Shown in pieces: positions 46,173 through 55,349 of a stretch of 64,000 nucleotides of DNA. The notes beneath the pieces were generated by a model that saw only the letters and a program-made list of their open reading frames with translations, did not search any database and was not told the origin of the DNA. A program made the position numbers and the translations under genes. Positions within the stretch are counted from its first letter, which is position 1. Each line of letters starts with the position of its first letter. The DNA lies in assembly GCA_963711455.1 (NCBI GenBank), contig CAVQEH010000006.1, forward strand, positions 1,240,001 through 1,304,000, written 5' to 3'. The stretch comes from DATFVA01 sp963711455 (GTDB taxonomy: Bacteria; Bacteroidota; Ignavibacteria; Ignavibacteriales; Ignavibacteriaceae).

Positions 46173-47078
46173 CTAGATTGATTGAAGAAATTTATTTATC
46201 TGTTTAAAGTATTCATCGGGTCGGTCTAACCAGCCGTAATGAACGCATCTGTCAAGAAATACAAGCTTTGAATTTTTAAGAACTTTATGTGCAGTTTCTG
46301 CAATATTTTTATCTACTATATCCTGTTTCCCCTGGATAATTAATGCAGGCTTGTCGAAGGATATTAATTTTGGCTTGCAGTCAAAATTAATCTTGCGTAA
46401 GTCATGCCAGACAAGATCAGTAATAGCAGGTGTTGATTGAGTAAGCCTTTCGGCAATTACTGGAATGTTTTTCTTGTTGTAAACATAAGCGTTAGCAAGT
46501 GCCAAACCTCTTTGTAATTTTGCAAAATGACTTGTATCTCCTTTAGCAATTTTGTTTCCCCAGTATTTAATTTCAGCCAGTTGCTTTTTACTCAACTTTG
46601 AATCGATACTATTTCTAACATCATTTAGCAGTTCAAGATCAACGCCTCCGGAAGAAGATAAGATTAATGCTTTAACATTTCCGGGATAAAATGATGTATA
46701 ATATGATGCAAGCATTCCGCCGAAAGAATGGCCTAAAATTACCCATTCATTTATCTTCAAATATTTTCTAAGACATTCTATATCATCAATCATTAATTTC
46801 ATAGTAATGTTTGATGTATCCGGATTCTCTATAAAAGATTTACCCGTTCCGCGCTGGTCGTAAATAATAGTCCGGTAATTTTTCGAAAGCTTGACTGCTA
46901 GGTCTACAAAACCATCGCTTTTCATACCGGGTCCGCCATTAATAATTAATAAGGGGATACCTTTTCCGTAAATTCGGTAAAATATTTTCGCATTGCCGTT
47001 ATTAATAGTTTCTTCAGTCTGACTATATACTATTACGTTTAATAAAATAATTATTAAGTAAATAAATATTTTCTTCAT
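46173..47078 (-). CDS. Secreted alpha/beta hydrolase, proline iminopeptidase-like
   Basis: 301 residues with a signal peptide (to about VYSQ). GKGIPLLIINGGPG (oxyanion region), IYDQRGTGKS, nucleophile elbow GHSFGGM, Asp in GKQDIVDKN and His in RCVHYGWLDRP complete a Ser-Asp-His triad. S33-type peptidases remove N-terminal proline, but substrate use varies. It lies within the permease operon, possibly processing or detoxifying an exported or antibiotic peptide; that is inference. Confidence 0.82.
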   Translation of the reverse strand: MKKIFIYLIIILLNVIVYSQTEETINNGNAKIFYRIYGKGIPLLIINGGPGMKSDGFVDLAVKLSKNYRTIIYDQRGTGKSFIENPDTSNITMKLMIDDIECLRKYLKINEWVILGHSFGGMLASYYTSFYPGNVKALILSSSGGVDLELLNDVRNSIDSKLSKKQLAEIKYWGNKIAKGDTSHFAKLQRGLALANAYVYNKKNIPVIAERLTQSTPAITDLVWHDLRKINFDCKPKLISFDKPALIIQGKQDIVDKNIAETAHKVLKNSKLVFLDRCVHYGWLDRPDEYFKQINKFLQSI

Positions 47079-47115
47079 ATTTGTTTAATTAAAATTAAAA
47101 ATCTGACTAAAAATT

Positions 47116-47443
47116 TTAATTGATTATTCTACCATTCAATTCCGTACTCAATTGCTGTTCTGAACTGGTAAACCAATTCACCAATAACACTAGCTTCCCG
47201 GTTTTAAAATCTACACCATATACAAATCCATCACGCCCGGCAGCAGTTACAACTACTGGCAGTACCATTTATACGAAAAACAAATTGAACGTGATCTAAT
47301 GAATTGATATCCGCTGAATTATAAACACCTGTTAACGCTGGATTTCCACGGAACATTGAAACACTTTCAGACCCCGATGCAGCAAACACCGTGAAGTAAA
47401 TAAATAATAAAAAAACAGCAAACTTCGTTAATATTTTTTTCAT
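47116..47443 (-). pseudogene. Remnant of PQQ-like beta-propeller protein
   Basis: A signal peptide and SMFRGNPALTGVYNS, typical of the start of BamB/PQQ-like propellers, run to FRINGTASS and then leave frame. The other frame resumes as PVVVTAAGRDGFVYGVDFKT then GKLVLL, a PQQ blade, and stops at 47116. Most blades are deleted, so this is a remnant of about one-quarter of a gene. Confidence 0.75.
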
Positions 47444-47566
47444 ACGTATCTCCTTTTAGTTTTCAAATGGTGCTGCTTATATGAACAACTTCGGAACTAC
47501 ATGAACTTTTAGTTTTTCTTCCCGTGATTTTTTTTTCAGCATTAATCCCTTAACGGGATTTTAAGA

Positions 47567-49981
47567 TTATTCATACCTCAGTGATTTTACAGGGTTTGCA
47601 AGCGCTGCTTTAATTGCCTGGTATGAAACTGTTAGTAAGGCAATTAATAGTACAACTAACCCTGCTAACAGAAATACATTTAAGTCTATCTCGGTTTTAT
47701 ATGCAAAGTCACCGAGCCATTTGTTCATAATGTAATATGCTGCCGGCCAGGCAATTAAGTTTGCCAGCAATACCAGTATTAAGAATTCCTTTGAAAGCAT
47801 TGAAATAATATTTGTAACGTTGGCTCCAAGCACTTTCCTAATTCCTATTTCCTTTGTTCTCTGTTCAGCAGTAAAGGCAGCTAAACCGAACAATCCGAGA
47901 CAAGCTATTAAAACCGCAAGGATAGCAAAAATTGTAAATACTTTTTCTGATTGAATCTCCGATTTATATACATCAGCAAAGTATTCATCGAAGAAAGAAT
48001 ATTCCATCGGCTTAATCTGTCCGAATTCTTTCCATTTATCTGAAAGATATTTGATTGTCTCACTGATATTGTGCGTGGAAATTTTTACAGATAAAAAACT
48101 CGCTTCCGGTTCATTTAGTAATACAAAAGCAGCCGGACGGATTTCATCTTTCAAAGGCTGCAGGTGAAAATCATCTACGACACCAATAACATTAAGACTT
48201 AAATCTTTACCTTCTCCGAGATTATAAAGTAATTTTGAATTTAAGGGCTCTGTGTAATTAAGTTTTTTAACAGCAGCTTCATTTAATATTATTCCTGAAC
48301 TATCAGTGGTAATATCTTTATTAAAGAATCTCCCCCCTTTCATTTTAATCCGGTAAGTATTTAGAAAATTATAATCAACAGGAATCGTGATAAGCGTTTC
48401 ATTCTCATCAGTTGAACCCGCTTTCCTGAAAATATTTGCGCTTAAGCTGTGCTCGGGTAAACCCTGTGACAAAGATGCATTTAGAACATTTGAGTTCTCT
48501 TTAACGGCATCCGCAAAAGCAAACTGCTTTTTGCCGAGATCGTCTATGTTTTTTATAATAAGAACCTGGTCTTTGTTAAAGCCCAGATTTTTATTTTTGA
48601 TATACTGCATCTGGTTATATATAATAAAAGTTCCGATAAACAGAATTATAGAAGTTGCAAATTGAAATACAACAAGTCCTTTCCGCAGCAGACCATTATT
48701 GTTATTTACAGAAACTTTTGATTTCAATACTGAAACCGGTTTGAAAGATGCAAGAAGTAAAGCAGGATATAGTCCCGCAACAATTCCTAAAAGAATAATA
48801 AAAATTAACATGGAAGGAACGGTATAAACATTACCAATCAGATTAAGAGATAAATGCTTACCTGTAAGCTGGTTAAATGAAGGGAGAACGAATTCAACAA
48901 CCACGATTGCCAATAAAACCGCAATAAAGCAGAGTAAGACAGATTCTGTTAAAAACTGTTTTACCAGTTGTAATTTATTTGAACCAAGTGCTTTTCTGAT
49001 ACCAATTTCATTTGCCCTTTTTGTTGATTTTGCTGTAGAAAGATTAACAAAGTTTATACAGGCAATTAATAAAATAAAGATTGCTACGGCAGAGAAAAGA
49101 TAAACCGTATTTATATCTCCAGTCTCTTTAAATTCATTAAATACATTTGAGTAAAGATGAATTTCTCTTAACGGAACAAATACAAATGAAAAATCATTTC
49201 CCCTGCTTAAAAACTCCTTATAGCTCAAACCGAAAGCGGCTTTTATTATCGGACCAATATGTTTTTCTGTTACAGAATATATTTTGTTATTTAACTCTTT
49301 CGCGGTAACGCCGCTGTTTGTTAAAATATAAGTGTGAACGAATTTACCAAACCAGTTTGTTTCTTTGCTTTCAGGCAAAGAGTTGTATGAAGCGATAAAA
49401 TCAAATTCAAAATGGGAGTTTTGCGGAACAGGTTTAACTACACCTGTAATTAAATAATCCTGTTTGTTTGAAAGAGTTATCCTTTCACCAACCGGATTTT
49501 TAGTTGAAAAATATTTTTCGGCAGTTTTAGTTGTAATTACTACACTATTAGGCTGCGTTAATGCTGTCTTAGGATTTCCCTTAACAAAATTTATAGTAAA
49601 GATGTCGAACAAGGATGAATCTGCATAAAAGAATTTTTCTTCCTTAATAAATTCATCGCCTTTTTTCACATAGATATTTTGACTCTGCAATATGCGGACA
49701 GCTTTTTGTATCTCCGGATACTCCGAAGACAAAACATTTGCAAGAGGAACAGGAGAGTTGGCAAGGTTAAACCTGTTGTCGCCAATTTTATAATGTGCAT
49801 TTACTCTATAAATTCTATCAGCATTTACATTGTAAGAATCGTAAGTTAATTCATCTTCAACAAATAACCCGATTAAGATGAAGCAGGCAACCCCGATAGC
49901 AAGACCTGCGATATTTACAAACGAAAATATTTTATTTTTTTGAAGGTTTCTTACAGCTATTTTAAAATAATTTTTGAACAT
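47567..49981 (-). CDS. MacB-type ABC transporter permease (paralogue 2)
   Basis: 804 residues with the same double MacB_PCD-FtsX layout: first module KRANEIGIRKALGSNKLQLVKQ, second RTKEIGIRKVLGANVTNII, end NPVKSLRYE. Catalytic ATPase is not included; it should use the LolD-type ATPases encoded upstream. Tandem with paralogue 3, 105 bp apart. Confidence 0.88.
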   Translation of the reverse strand: MFKNYFKIAVRNLQKNKIFSFVNIAGLAIGVACFILIGLFVEDELTYDSYNVNADRIYRVNAHYKIGDNRFNLANSPVPLANVLSSEYPEIQKAVRILQSQNIYVKKGDEFIKEEKFFYADSSLFDIFTINFVKGNPKTALTQPNSVVITTKTAEKYFSTKNPVGERITLSNKQDYLITGVVKPVPQNSHFEFDFIASYNSLPESKETNWFGKFVHTYILTNSGVTAKELNNKIYSVTEKHIGPIIKAAFGLSYKEFLSRGNDFSFVFVPLREIHLYSNVFNEFKETGDINTVYLFSAVAIFILLIACINFVNLSTAKSTKRANEIGIRKALGSNKLQLVKQFLTESVLLCFIAVLLAIVVVEFVLPSFNQLTGKHLSLNLIGNVYTVPSMLIFIILLGIVAGLYPALLLASFKPVSVLKSKVSVNNNNGLLRKGLVVFQFATSIILFIGTFIIYNQMQYIKNKNLGFNKDQVLIIKNIDDLGKKQFAFADAVKENSNVLNASLSQGLPEHSLSANIFRKAGSTDENETLITIPVDYNFLNTYRIKMKGGRFFNKDITTDSSGIILNEAAVKKLNYTEPLNSKLLYNLGEGKDLSLNVIGVVDDFHLQPLKDEIRPAAFVLLNEPEASFLSVKISTHNISETIKYLSDKWKEFGQIKPMEYSFFDEYFADVYKSEIQSEKVFTIFAILAVLIACLGLFGLAAFTAEQRTKEIGIRKVLGANVTNIISMLSKEFLILVLLANLIAWPAAYYIMNKWLGDFAYKTEIDLNVFLLAGLVVLLIALLTVSYQAIKAALANPVKSLRYE

Positions 49982-50086
49982 ACTCCCTCCTTTAATATAA
50001 ATTCCCGAGGCTACAAATTTTACATTTAAAGTTATTCATATTGTAAACTCTAAATTCGCCTACAGCGGAATCTATGAACTGAATTA

Positions 50087-52501
50087 TTACTCATATTTCA
50101 GTGCATCAACCGGGTTTGCAGTTGCTGCTTTTATTGCCTGGTATCCGACTGTCAGCCAGGCAATAAAGACCGATATTAAAACTGTAAGTATGAAGAGCCA
50201 CACTTCAATTTTTATGTGATAAGCAAAATTCTGAAGCCAGTTGTTCATCATAAAATAAGCCACCGGGGCCGCTATTAAAAAAGCCAGGATTATTAAAAGT
50301 GTAAATTCTTTTGAGAATAAAAATATTATTTGGCTGACCGATGCACCGAGAACTTTTCTAATTCCCACTTCCTTTGTTCTTTGAATTGCTATAAAAGAAA
50401 CCAAACCAAGTAACCCGAGGCATGATATGAATACTGCAAGACAGGCAAAAATTTTATAAAGAACTGAAAGCTGATCCTCCTTCTTATAAAAATTATCTAT
50501 TTTATCATTTAAGAATTTATAATCATAGATATAGTCCGGGTATGTAGTCTCCCAGAGATTCTTAATATATGACAACGTTTCTTTAACATTAAACGGCGTT
50601 ATCTTAATATTCATTAAATCATAAACTGCCTTCCAGCTTCCAAGAACAACCGGACCGCTTTCACTTTTTAATGGATGAGAATTAAAATCCTTAACCACTC
50701 CTACAACCGGGGCTACTATCTCCCCATTCCAGAAATTTATTTTTTTACCGATTATATCTGCAGGATTCCGGAAGCCAAGTTTTTTAGTAAGAGCATCGTT
50801 CACTACAAATTCTCTCACTGTATCGGATTGTTCGTAGGCTCTGCCAGCTAAAAACTGAAGGTGATAGGTTTTGAAATAATCAGCGTCCGCCCATTTAAGG
50901 TCCGCGTTAAAGTCTGTATTTTTTGTAGAATTGTCGAACATGAAATCGCTGTTCCAATGCGCATCATCTATTGGACTAAAACCACTTAAACTGACATCAC
51001 TTATAAACGACTTCTGCAATAATTGGTTTTTAACCGAACTGATTTTTGCCAGGCTCAGACTGTCTGAAGGTACAGGAACTAAAACCACTTCATTTTTATT
51101 AAAACCCAATGATGCATTTTTGAAAAAATCCATCTGACTTATCACTATGAACATACAGATTATAAGAACCTGTGATACCGCAAATTGAAAAATCACCAGC
51201 CCTCTTCTCAAGGAAATTCCGCTGATTTTTTTGACTAATGTTTTGTTCTTTAAAGTATACATTGGATTAAAACCGGACAATATAATTGCAGGATAGAACC
51301 CTGAAAGTAGTGTTACAGTTATAGTTGTCAGGATAATAAAAATTAAGGTAGTTGAATCACTTAATATATTTAAGCTGAGATTAAGCTGCAGAAATTTATT
51401 CAAGCCCGGCAATGTTAGTTCGGCAATTACGTATGCAAAAAGAAATGAAACAATTACTATTAACGATGTTTCGAGCATAAACTGAATTATCAATTGTTTT
51501 CGCTTGCTGCCTAAAACTTTTCTAATCCCGACTTCGCGTGACCGGTTTACGACTTGAGCAGTTGCTAAATTTATAAAGTTTACACACGCAATAATTAAAA
51601 GGAATAATGCGATCAGACCAAGTGCGGTAATTAATTCTTTTGAGAAAGTTTTATTGTTAAAATTTCCAAAGCGATTATCAAAATGAATATCATTTAAGGG
51701 TTGAACTATGAGTCCATCCTTTACATATTCCGGTGGCTTATGCTTTTTAACAAAATCAATCAGGTAAGAATTGAACCCGGAGGCTTTGAAATGTTCAGGA
51801 AATAAAACAAAGCAATAAGCTGAGCCCCATGTGCTTACCCAATCATTAAGATTTCTTTTGATATCTGTAAATTTGAGTGAGCTGTAAGAGAAGACAATCT
51901 TTAAAGGAAAATCAGAATTCGCAGGTATATTTTTAAGTATGCCTGTTACTTTATAAATGTATTTGTTCTTAAATTTAAATATCTTTCCTATTGCATCCTG
52001 CCAGTTTCCGAAATACTTTTCGGCAGTTTCTTCGGAAAGAACAGCAGTATTCGGTTCAAATAAAGCTGTAGCAGGATTTCCAGCTAACCACCCGAAATCA
52101 AAAATATCGAAGAATTGAGGTTCTGCATAAAATATTCCTTTGTCCATTTCAAATTTATTTTCAGTTTGTCCACTCTCATTAATTATATTAATCTGTCCTT
52201 CGGTGCCGTAAATTGCCGCAACCTTCTTTAGCTGGGGAAAATCAATCCGAAGTCCTTCAGCTACAGGAAATGGAACTCCCGCTGTATAACCTATTCCTTC
52301 GGGTGATTTTAGTTCGGAGACGACCCTGTAAATTCTATCTTTTTTCGAGTGGAAATTATCAAAGCTAAGTTCAAACTTAACTATCAGGAAAATTAATAAG
52401 CAGGCAGCGATACTAACAGAAAGACCTGCAATATTAATAATTGTATAATTTCTGTTTCTTTTTAAAGTGCGGAGAGCAATTTTAAAATAATTTTTCAGCA
52501 T
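50087..52501 (-). CDS. MacB-type ABC transporter permease (paralogue 3)
   Basis: 804 residues, double MacB_PCD-FtsX. It is more diverged than its neighbours: SREVGIRKVLGSKRKQLI in the first module, RTKEVGIRKVLGASVSQIIF in the second, and an altered end NPVDALKYE. Tandem with paralogue 4, 78 bp apart. Confidence 0.88.
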   Translation of the reverse strand: MLKNYFKIALRTLKRNRNYTIINIAGLSVSIAACLLIFLIVKFELSFDNFHSKKDRIYRVVSELKSPEGIGYTAGVPFPVAEGLRIDFPQLKKVAAIYGTEGQINIINESGQTENKFEMDKGIFYAEPQFFDIFDFGWLAGNPATALFEPNTAVLSEETAEKYFGNWQDAIGKIFKFKNKYIYKVTGILKNIPANSDFPLKIVFSYSSLKFTDIKRNLNDWVSTWGSAYCFVLFPEHFKASGFNSYLIDFVKKHKPPEYVKDGLIVQPLNDIHFDNRFGNFNNKTFSKELITALGLIALFLLIIACVNFINLATAQVVNRSREVGIRKVLGSKRKQLIIQFMLETSLIVIVSFLFAYVIAELTLPGLNKFLQLNLSLNILSDSTTLIFIILTTITVTLLSGFYPAIILSGFNPMYTLKNKTLVKKISGISLRRGLVIFQFAVSQVLIICMFIVISQMDFFKNASLGFNKNEVVLVPVPSDSLSLAKISSVKNQLLQKSFISDVSLSGFSPIDDAHWNSDFMFDNSTKNTDFNADLKWADADYFKTYHLQFLAGRAYEQSDTVREFVVNDALTKKLGFRNPADIIGKKINFWNGEIVAPVVGVVKDFNSHPLKSESGPVVLGSWKAVYDLMNIKITPFNVKETLSYIKNLWETTYPDYIYDYKFLNDKIDNFYKKEDQLSVLYKIFACLAVFISCLGLLGLVSFIAIQRTKEVGIRKVLGASVSQIIFLFSKEFTLLIILAFLIAAPVAYFMMNNWLQNFAYHIKIEVWLFILTVLISVFIAWLTVGYQAIKAATANPVDALKYE

Positions 52502-52579
52502 AATATCCTCATGTTCTTAGACATAATTTTTCTTAACTATTCATATTTTGGAGATTTAATCCTAATCGGGATTTCGAGT

Positions 52580-54991
52580 TTACTCATATCGTAAACTCTT
52601 AACCGGGTTTGCAGTTGCTGCTTTTATTGCCTGGTAACTGACTGTTATTACGGCAATCAATAATGCACTAACACCAGATAAAATGAATATCCAGATATTA
52701 AAGCTAATCCTGTAAGCAAAATTTTCAAGCCAGCCGTTCATAAAGAAATACGCCACCGGCCATGCGATTATATTTGCAATCAAGATCCATTTTGTAAATT
52801 CTTTTGTAAGCATGAATATTATTTCAGGAACTGTTGCACCTAATACTTTTCTTATGCCTATTTCTTTGGTTCTTTGTTCTGCAGTGTAAGCAGCTAATCC
52901 TAAAAGTCCAAGGCAGGCTATGAAGATTGCCAGTACAGAAAAGATTGAAAATATCTGTCCGGTTCTTTCTTCTGAAGAATAAAGTTTTGCAAAGTCATCA
53001 TTAAAAAATGAATATTCAAAAGCCTGGTTGCCGGCGTACTTATGCCATATCGAGGAGATGTTTTCTATTGTACTTTTTGCATTCTCAGGCACAAATCTGA
53101 TAGAAACAAACCTGCCGAAATCATTCGGTCTGAATAAACTGATAACCAGGGGTTCAATTTTTTGATGAAGAGATTCAAAATTAAAATTATCTGTAACTCC
53201 AATTATTTTATATTTTACATCATCCCCAAGCCTGACCAGGTTTTTCCCAACAGGATTTTTCAGTCCGATAGTTTTAACTGCTTCTTCATTTAAAACAACT
53301 GCCATAGTATCGCTGCCAAAATCCCGTGAAAAGAATCTTCCTTCCTTCATTTTTATCTGGTATGTATTTATAAAATTATAATCGGTGCGAAGTACTTTTA
53401 TATCGTGAACCTCATCAGGTCCTGCATCCTCCCGTTTAAAAGCTGTATCACCAAAATTTTCTCCCGGAATACTGGTGGAGTTGGAAACATTATTTATGCT
53501 GCTCAATTGGGCTATGTCGTATTTAAATGACTGAATGTCTTTACCGATATCATCCGATTTCTTTATGATCAAAATCTGGTCCCTGTTAAAGCCCAGCTTT
53601 TTATTCTGTATAAAGCTTAATTGGCTTTCAACTATAAATGTTCCTACAATAAGCATAATCGAAATTGAAAATTGGAGGATCACCAAAAAATTTCTTAGAA
53701 TGGATTTGTTTGACGATCTCTGGAGCTTTCCCCTTAAAACCTTAACAGGGATTAATGATGAAAGAACAAATGCAGGGTAACTTCCTGCAATAAGCCCTAC
53801 AAAAAAGACAAACAATATTAATAAAGGAATTGAATAGTAATTGCTGAAAATCTGTAAAGTAAGATGCTTGTTTGCAATAAAATTAAAAGTAGGGAGGAAA
53901 AACTCCACAAGCAGCAAAGCAAACATCATTGCAATGAAACTCATTAAAATGGTTTCAGTTAAAAATTGTCTTATTAATAAACCCTGGTTTGAACCCAGTG
54001 TTTTTCTTATCCCGACTTCTTTTGCCCGGCTTGAAGATCGCGCTGTAGTTAAGTTAGTAAAATTAATGCCGGCGATCATAAGGATAGCCAGGGCAATAAT
54101 TGAGAAAATATAGATATAAATGATATCGCTTGTAGGCTCTATTTCACCGGATAGGTGCGACTTTAAATGAATATCACTCAATGGCTGAAGAACAAAATTG
54201 TACCTGCTTCCCCCTTTAATCATCTGGTCATAGTTGATTCCAAGAATCTTAATCAGCTCGGGCCCGATATGTTCTTTTGAAACATCATATATTTTTTTAT
54301 TAAGGTCTTTAAAATTTGTTCCGCTTCGGACAAGAATAAAAGTATAATAATTATTGCTCAGCCAGGTCAAATCGTTCTGCACACGATAAGTAGATAATGA
54401 ACTGAGGAAATCAAAATGAAAACTTGAATTAACCGGGAAATCATCTATTACTCCTGTAACAAGGTAATCTCTTCTTTTGTCTGCATTCAGAATCTTTCCC
54501 ATTGGGTCTTCACTACCAAAGTATTTTTTTGCGATTGATTTTGTAATAACCACAGAGTTTGGTTCACTTAAAGCAGTCTTAGGATTGCCTTCAATAAAAT
54601 GAACAGTGAAAACATCAAAAAAAGTTGAGTCAACCCAGAAAAATCTTTCCTCACTGAATGCTTTATCCTTATACCTTACAACAGGGAAACCGTAATTCCT
54701 GATGCGTGTAAAATTTTCTACTTCGGGAATTTCGCTTACAAATGTTGGTCCGCAGGGTGCACAGGATGTTGCAGTGTTTAATTCGTTATTACTTATTTTA
54801 GCTTCAAGATGAACCCGGTAAATGCGATCGTAATTTTTGTTGTATTTATCATAGCTTAATTCGTTTTGAATAAAAAGAAGAATGACAATGCAGCAGGCAA
54901 TTCCCACGGCAAGTCCGAATATGTTTATAAAAGAATATCCTTTGTTCTTTTTAAGATTACGAAATGCGATTTTCAAATAGTTTAAAAACAT
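52580..54991 (-). CDS. MacB-type ABC transporter permease (paralogue 4)
   Basis: 803 residues, double MacB_PCD-FtsX: RAKEVGIRKTLGSNQGLLIR in the first module, RTKEIGIRKVLGATVPEII in the second, end NPVKSLRYE. The N-terminal periplasmic domain contains a Cys pair (TSCAPCGP) not seen in the other paralogues. Confidence 0.88.
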   Translation of the reverse strand: MFLNYLKIAFRNLKKNKGYSFINIFGLAVGIACCIVILLFIQNELSYDKYNKNYDRIYRVHLEAKISNNELNTATSCAPCGPTFVSEIPEVENFTRIRNYGFPVVRYKDKAFSEERFFWVDSTFFDVFTVHFIEGNPKTALSEPNSVVITKSIAKKYFGSEDPMGKILNADKRRDYLVTGVIDDFPVNSSFHFDFLSSLSTYRVQNDLTWLSNNYYTFILVRSGTNFKDLNKKIYDVSKEHIGPELIKILGINYDQMIKGGSRYNFVLQPLSDIHLKSHLSGEIEPTSDIIYIYIFSIIALAILMIAGINFTNLTTARSSSRAKEVGIRKTLGSNQGLLIRQFLTETILMSFIAMMFALLLVEFFLPTFNFIANKHLTLQIFSNYYSIPLLILFVFFVGLIAGSYPAFVLSSLIPVKVLRGKLQRSSNKSILRNFLVILQFSISIMLIVGTFIVESQLSFIQNKKLGFNRDQILIIKKSDDIGKDIQSFKYDIAQLSSINNVSNSTSIPGENFGDTAFKREDAGPDEVHDIKVLRTDYNFINTYQIKMKEGRFFSRDFGSDTMAVVLNEEAVKTIGLKNPVGKNLVRLGDDVKYKIIGVTDNFNFESLHQKIEPLVISLFRPNDFGRFVSIRFVPENAKSTIENISSIWHKYAGNQAFEYSFFNDDFAKLYSSEERTGQIFSIFSVLAIFIACLGLLGLAAYTAEQRTKEIGIRKVLGATVPEIIFMLTKEFTKWILIANIIAWPVAYFFMNGWLENFAYRISFNIWIFILSGVSALLIAVITVSYQAIKAATANPVKSLRYE

Positions 54992-55027
54992 AGTGACCTC
55001 ACAAGACGATTTGATAAAAAAGTTTTA

Positions 55028-55300
55028 CTATACTTTTCGTTGTCTGAATAAAACCTGAACAAATTTTGAATTCTCTTTTGGTTTGAATATTTGAATCAGT
55101 TCCCATCCTTTATCATAATTATTAATCATTTCCTGCAAACGGCTGATTTTTTTCTCCATATCCCAAACTTCAGAATCCGGCTCCCACCGGAATGATTCTA
55201 CCCTGAAGTTATACTGCCTCTTTTTGCCATTAATTTTTACTTCTATTTCAGCAATCTGCTGATCAAGAAAGCCGGGTAAAGGAATACTGACATCTTTCAT
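55028..55300 (-). CDS. Small hypothetical protein between permeases
   Basis: About 90 residues from the ATG at 55298-55300 with AAAGGTG upstream. It starts MKDVSIPLPGFLDQQIAEIE, then alternating charged/hydrophobic strands and a helical part (KKISRLQEMINNYDKGWELIQIF). No family was recognised; it is soluble. A longer frame to 55357 overlaps the permease stop and is less likely. The position suggests an accessory to the transporter. Confidence 0.6.
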   Translation of the reverse strand: MKDVSIPLPGFLDQQIAEIEVKINGKKRQYNFRVESFRWEPDSEVWDMEKKISRLQEMINNYDKGWELIQIFKPKENSKFVQVLFRQRKV

Positions 55301-55349
55301 TTTATCACCTTTTAAGCTTTGAAAAAAATTCTTTAAAATCCTTATTTCA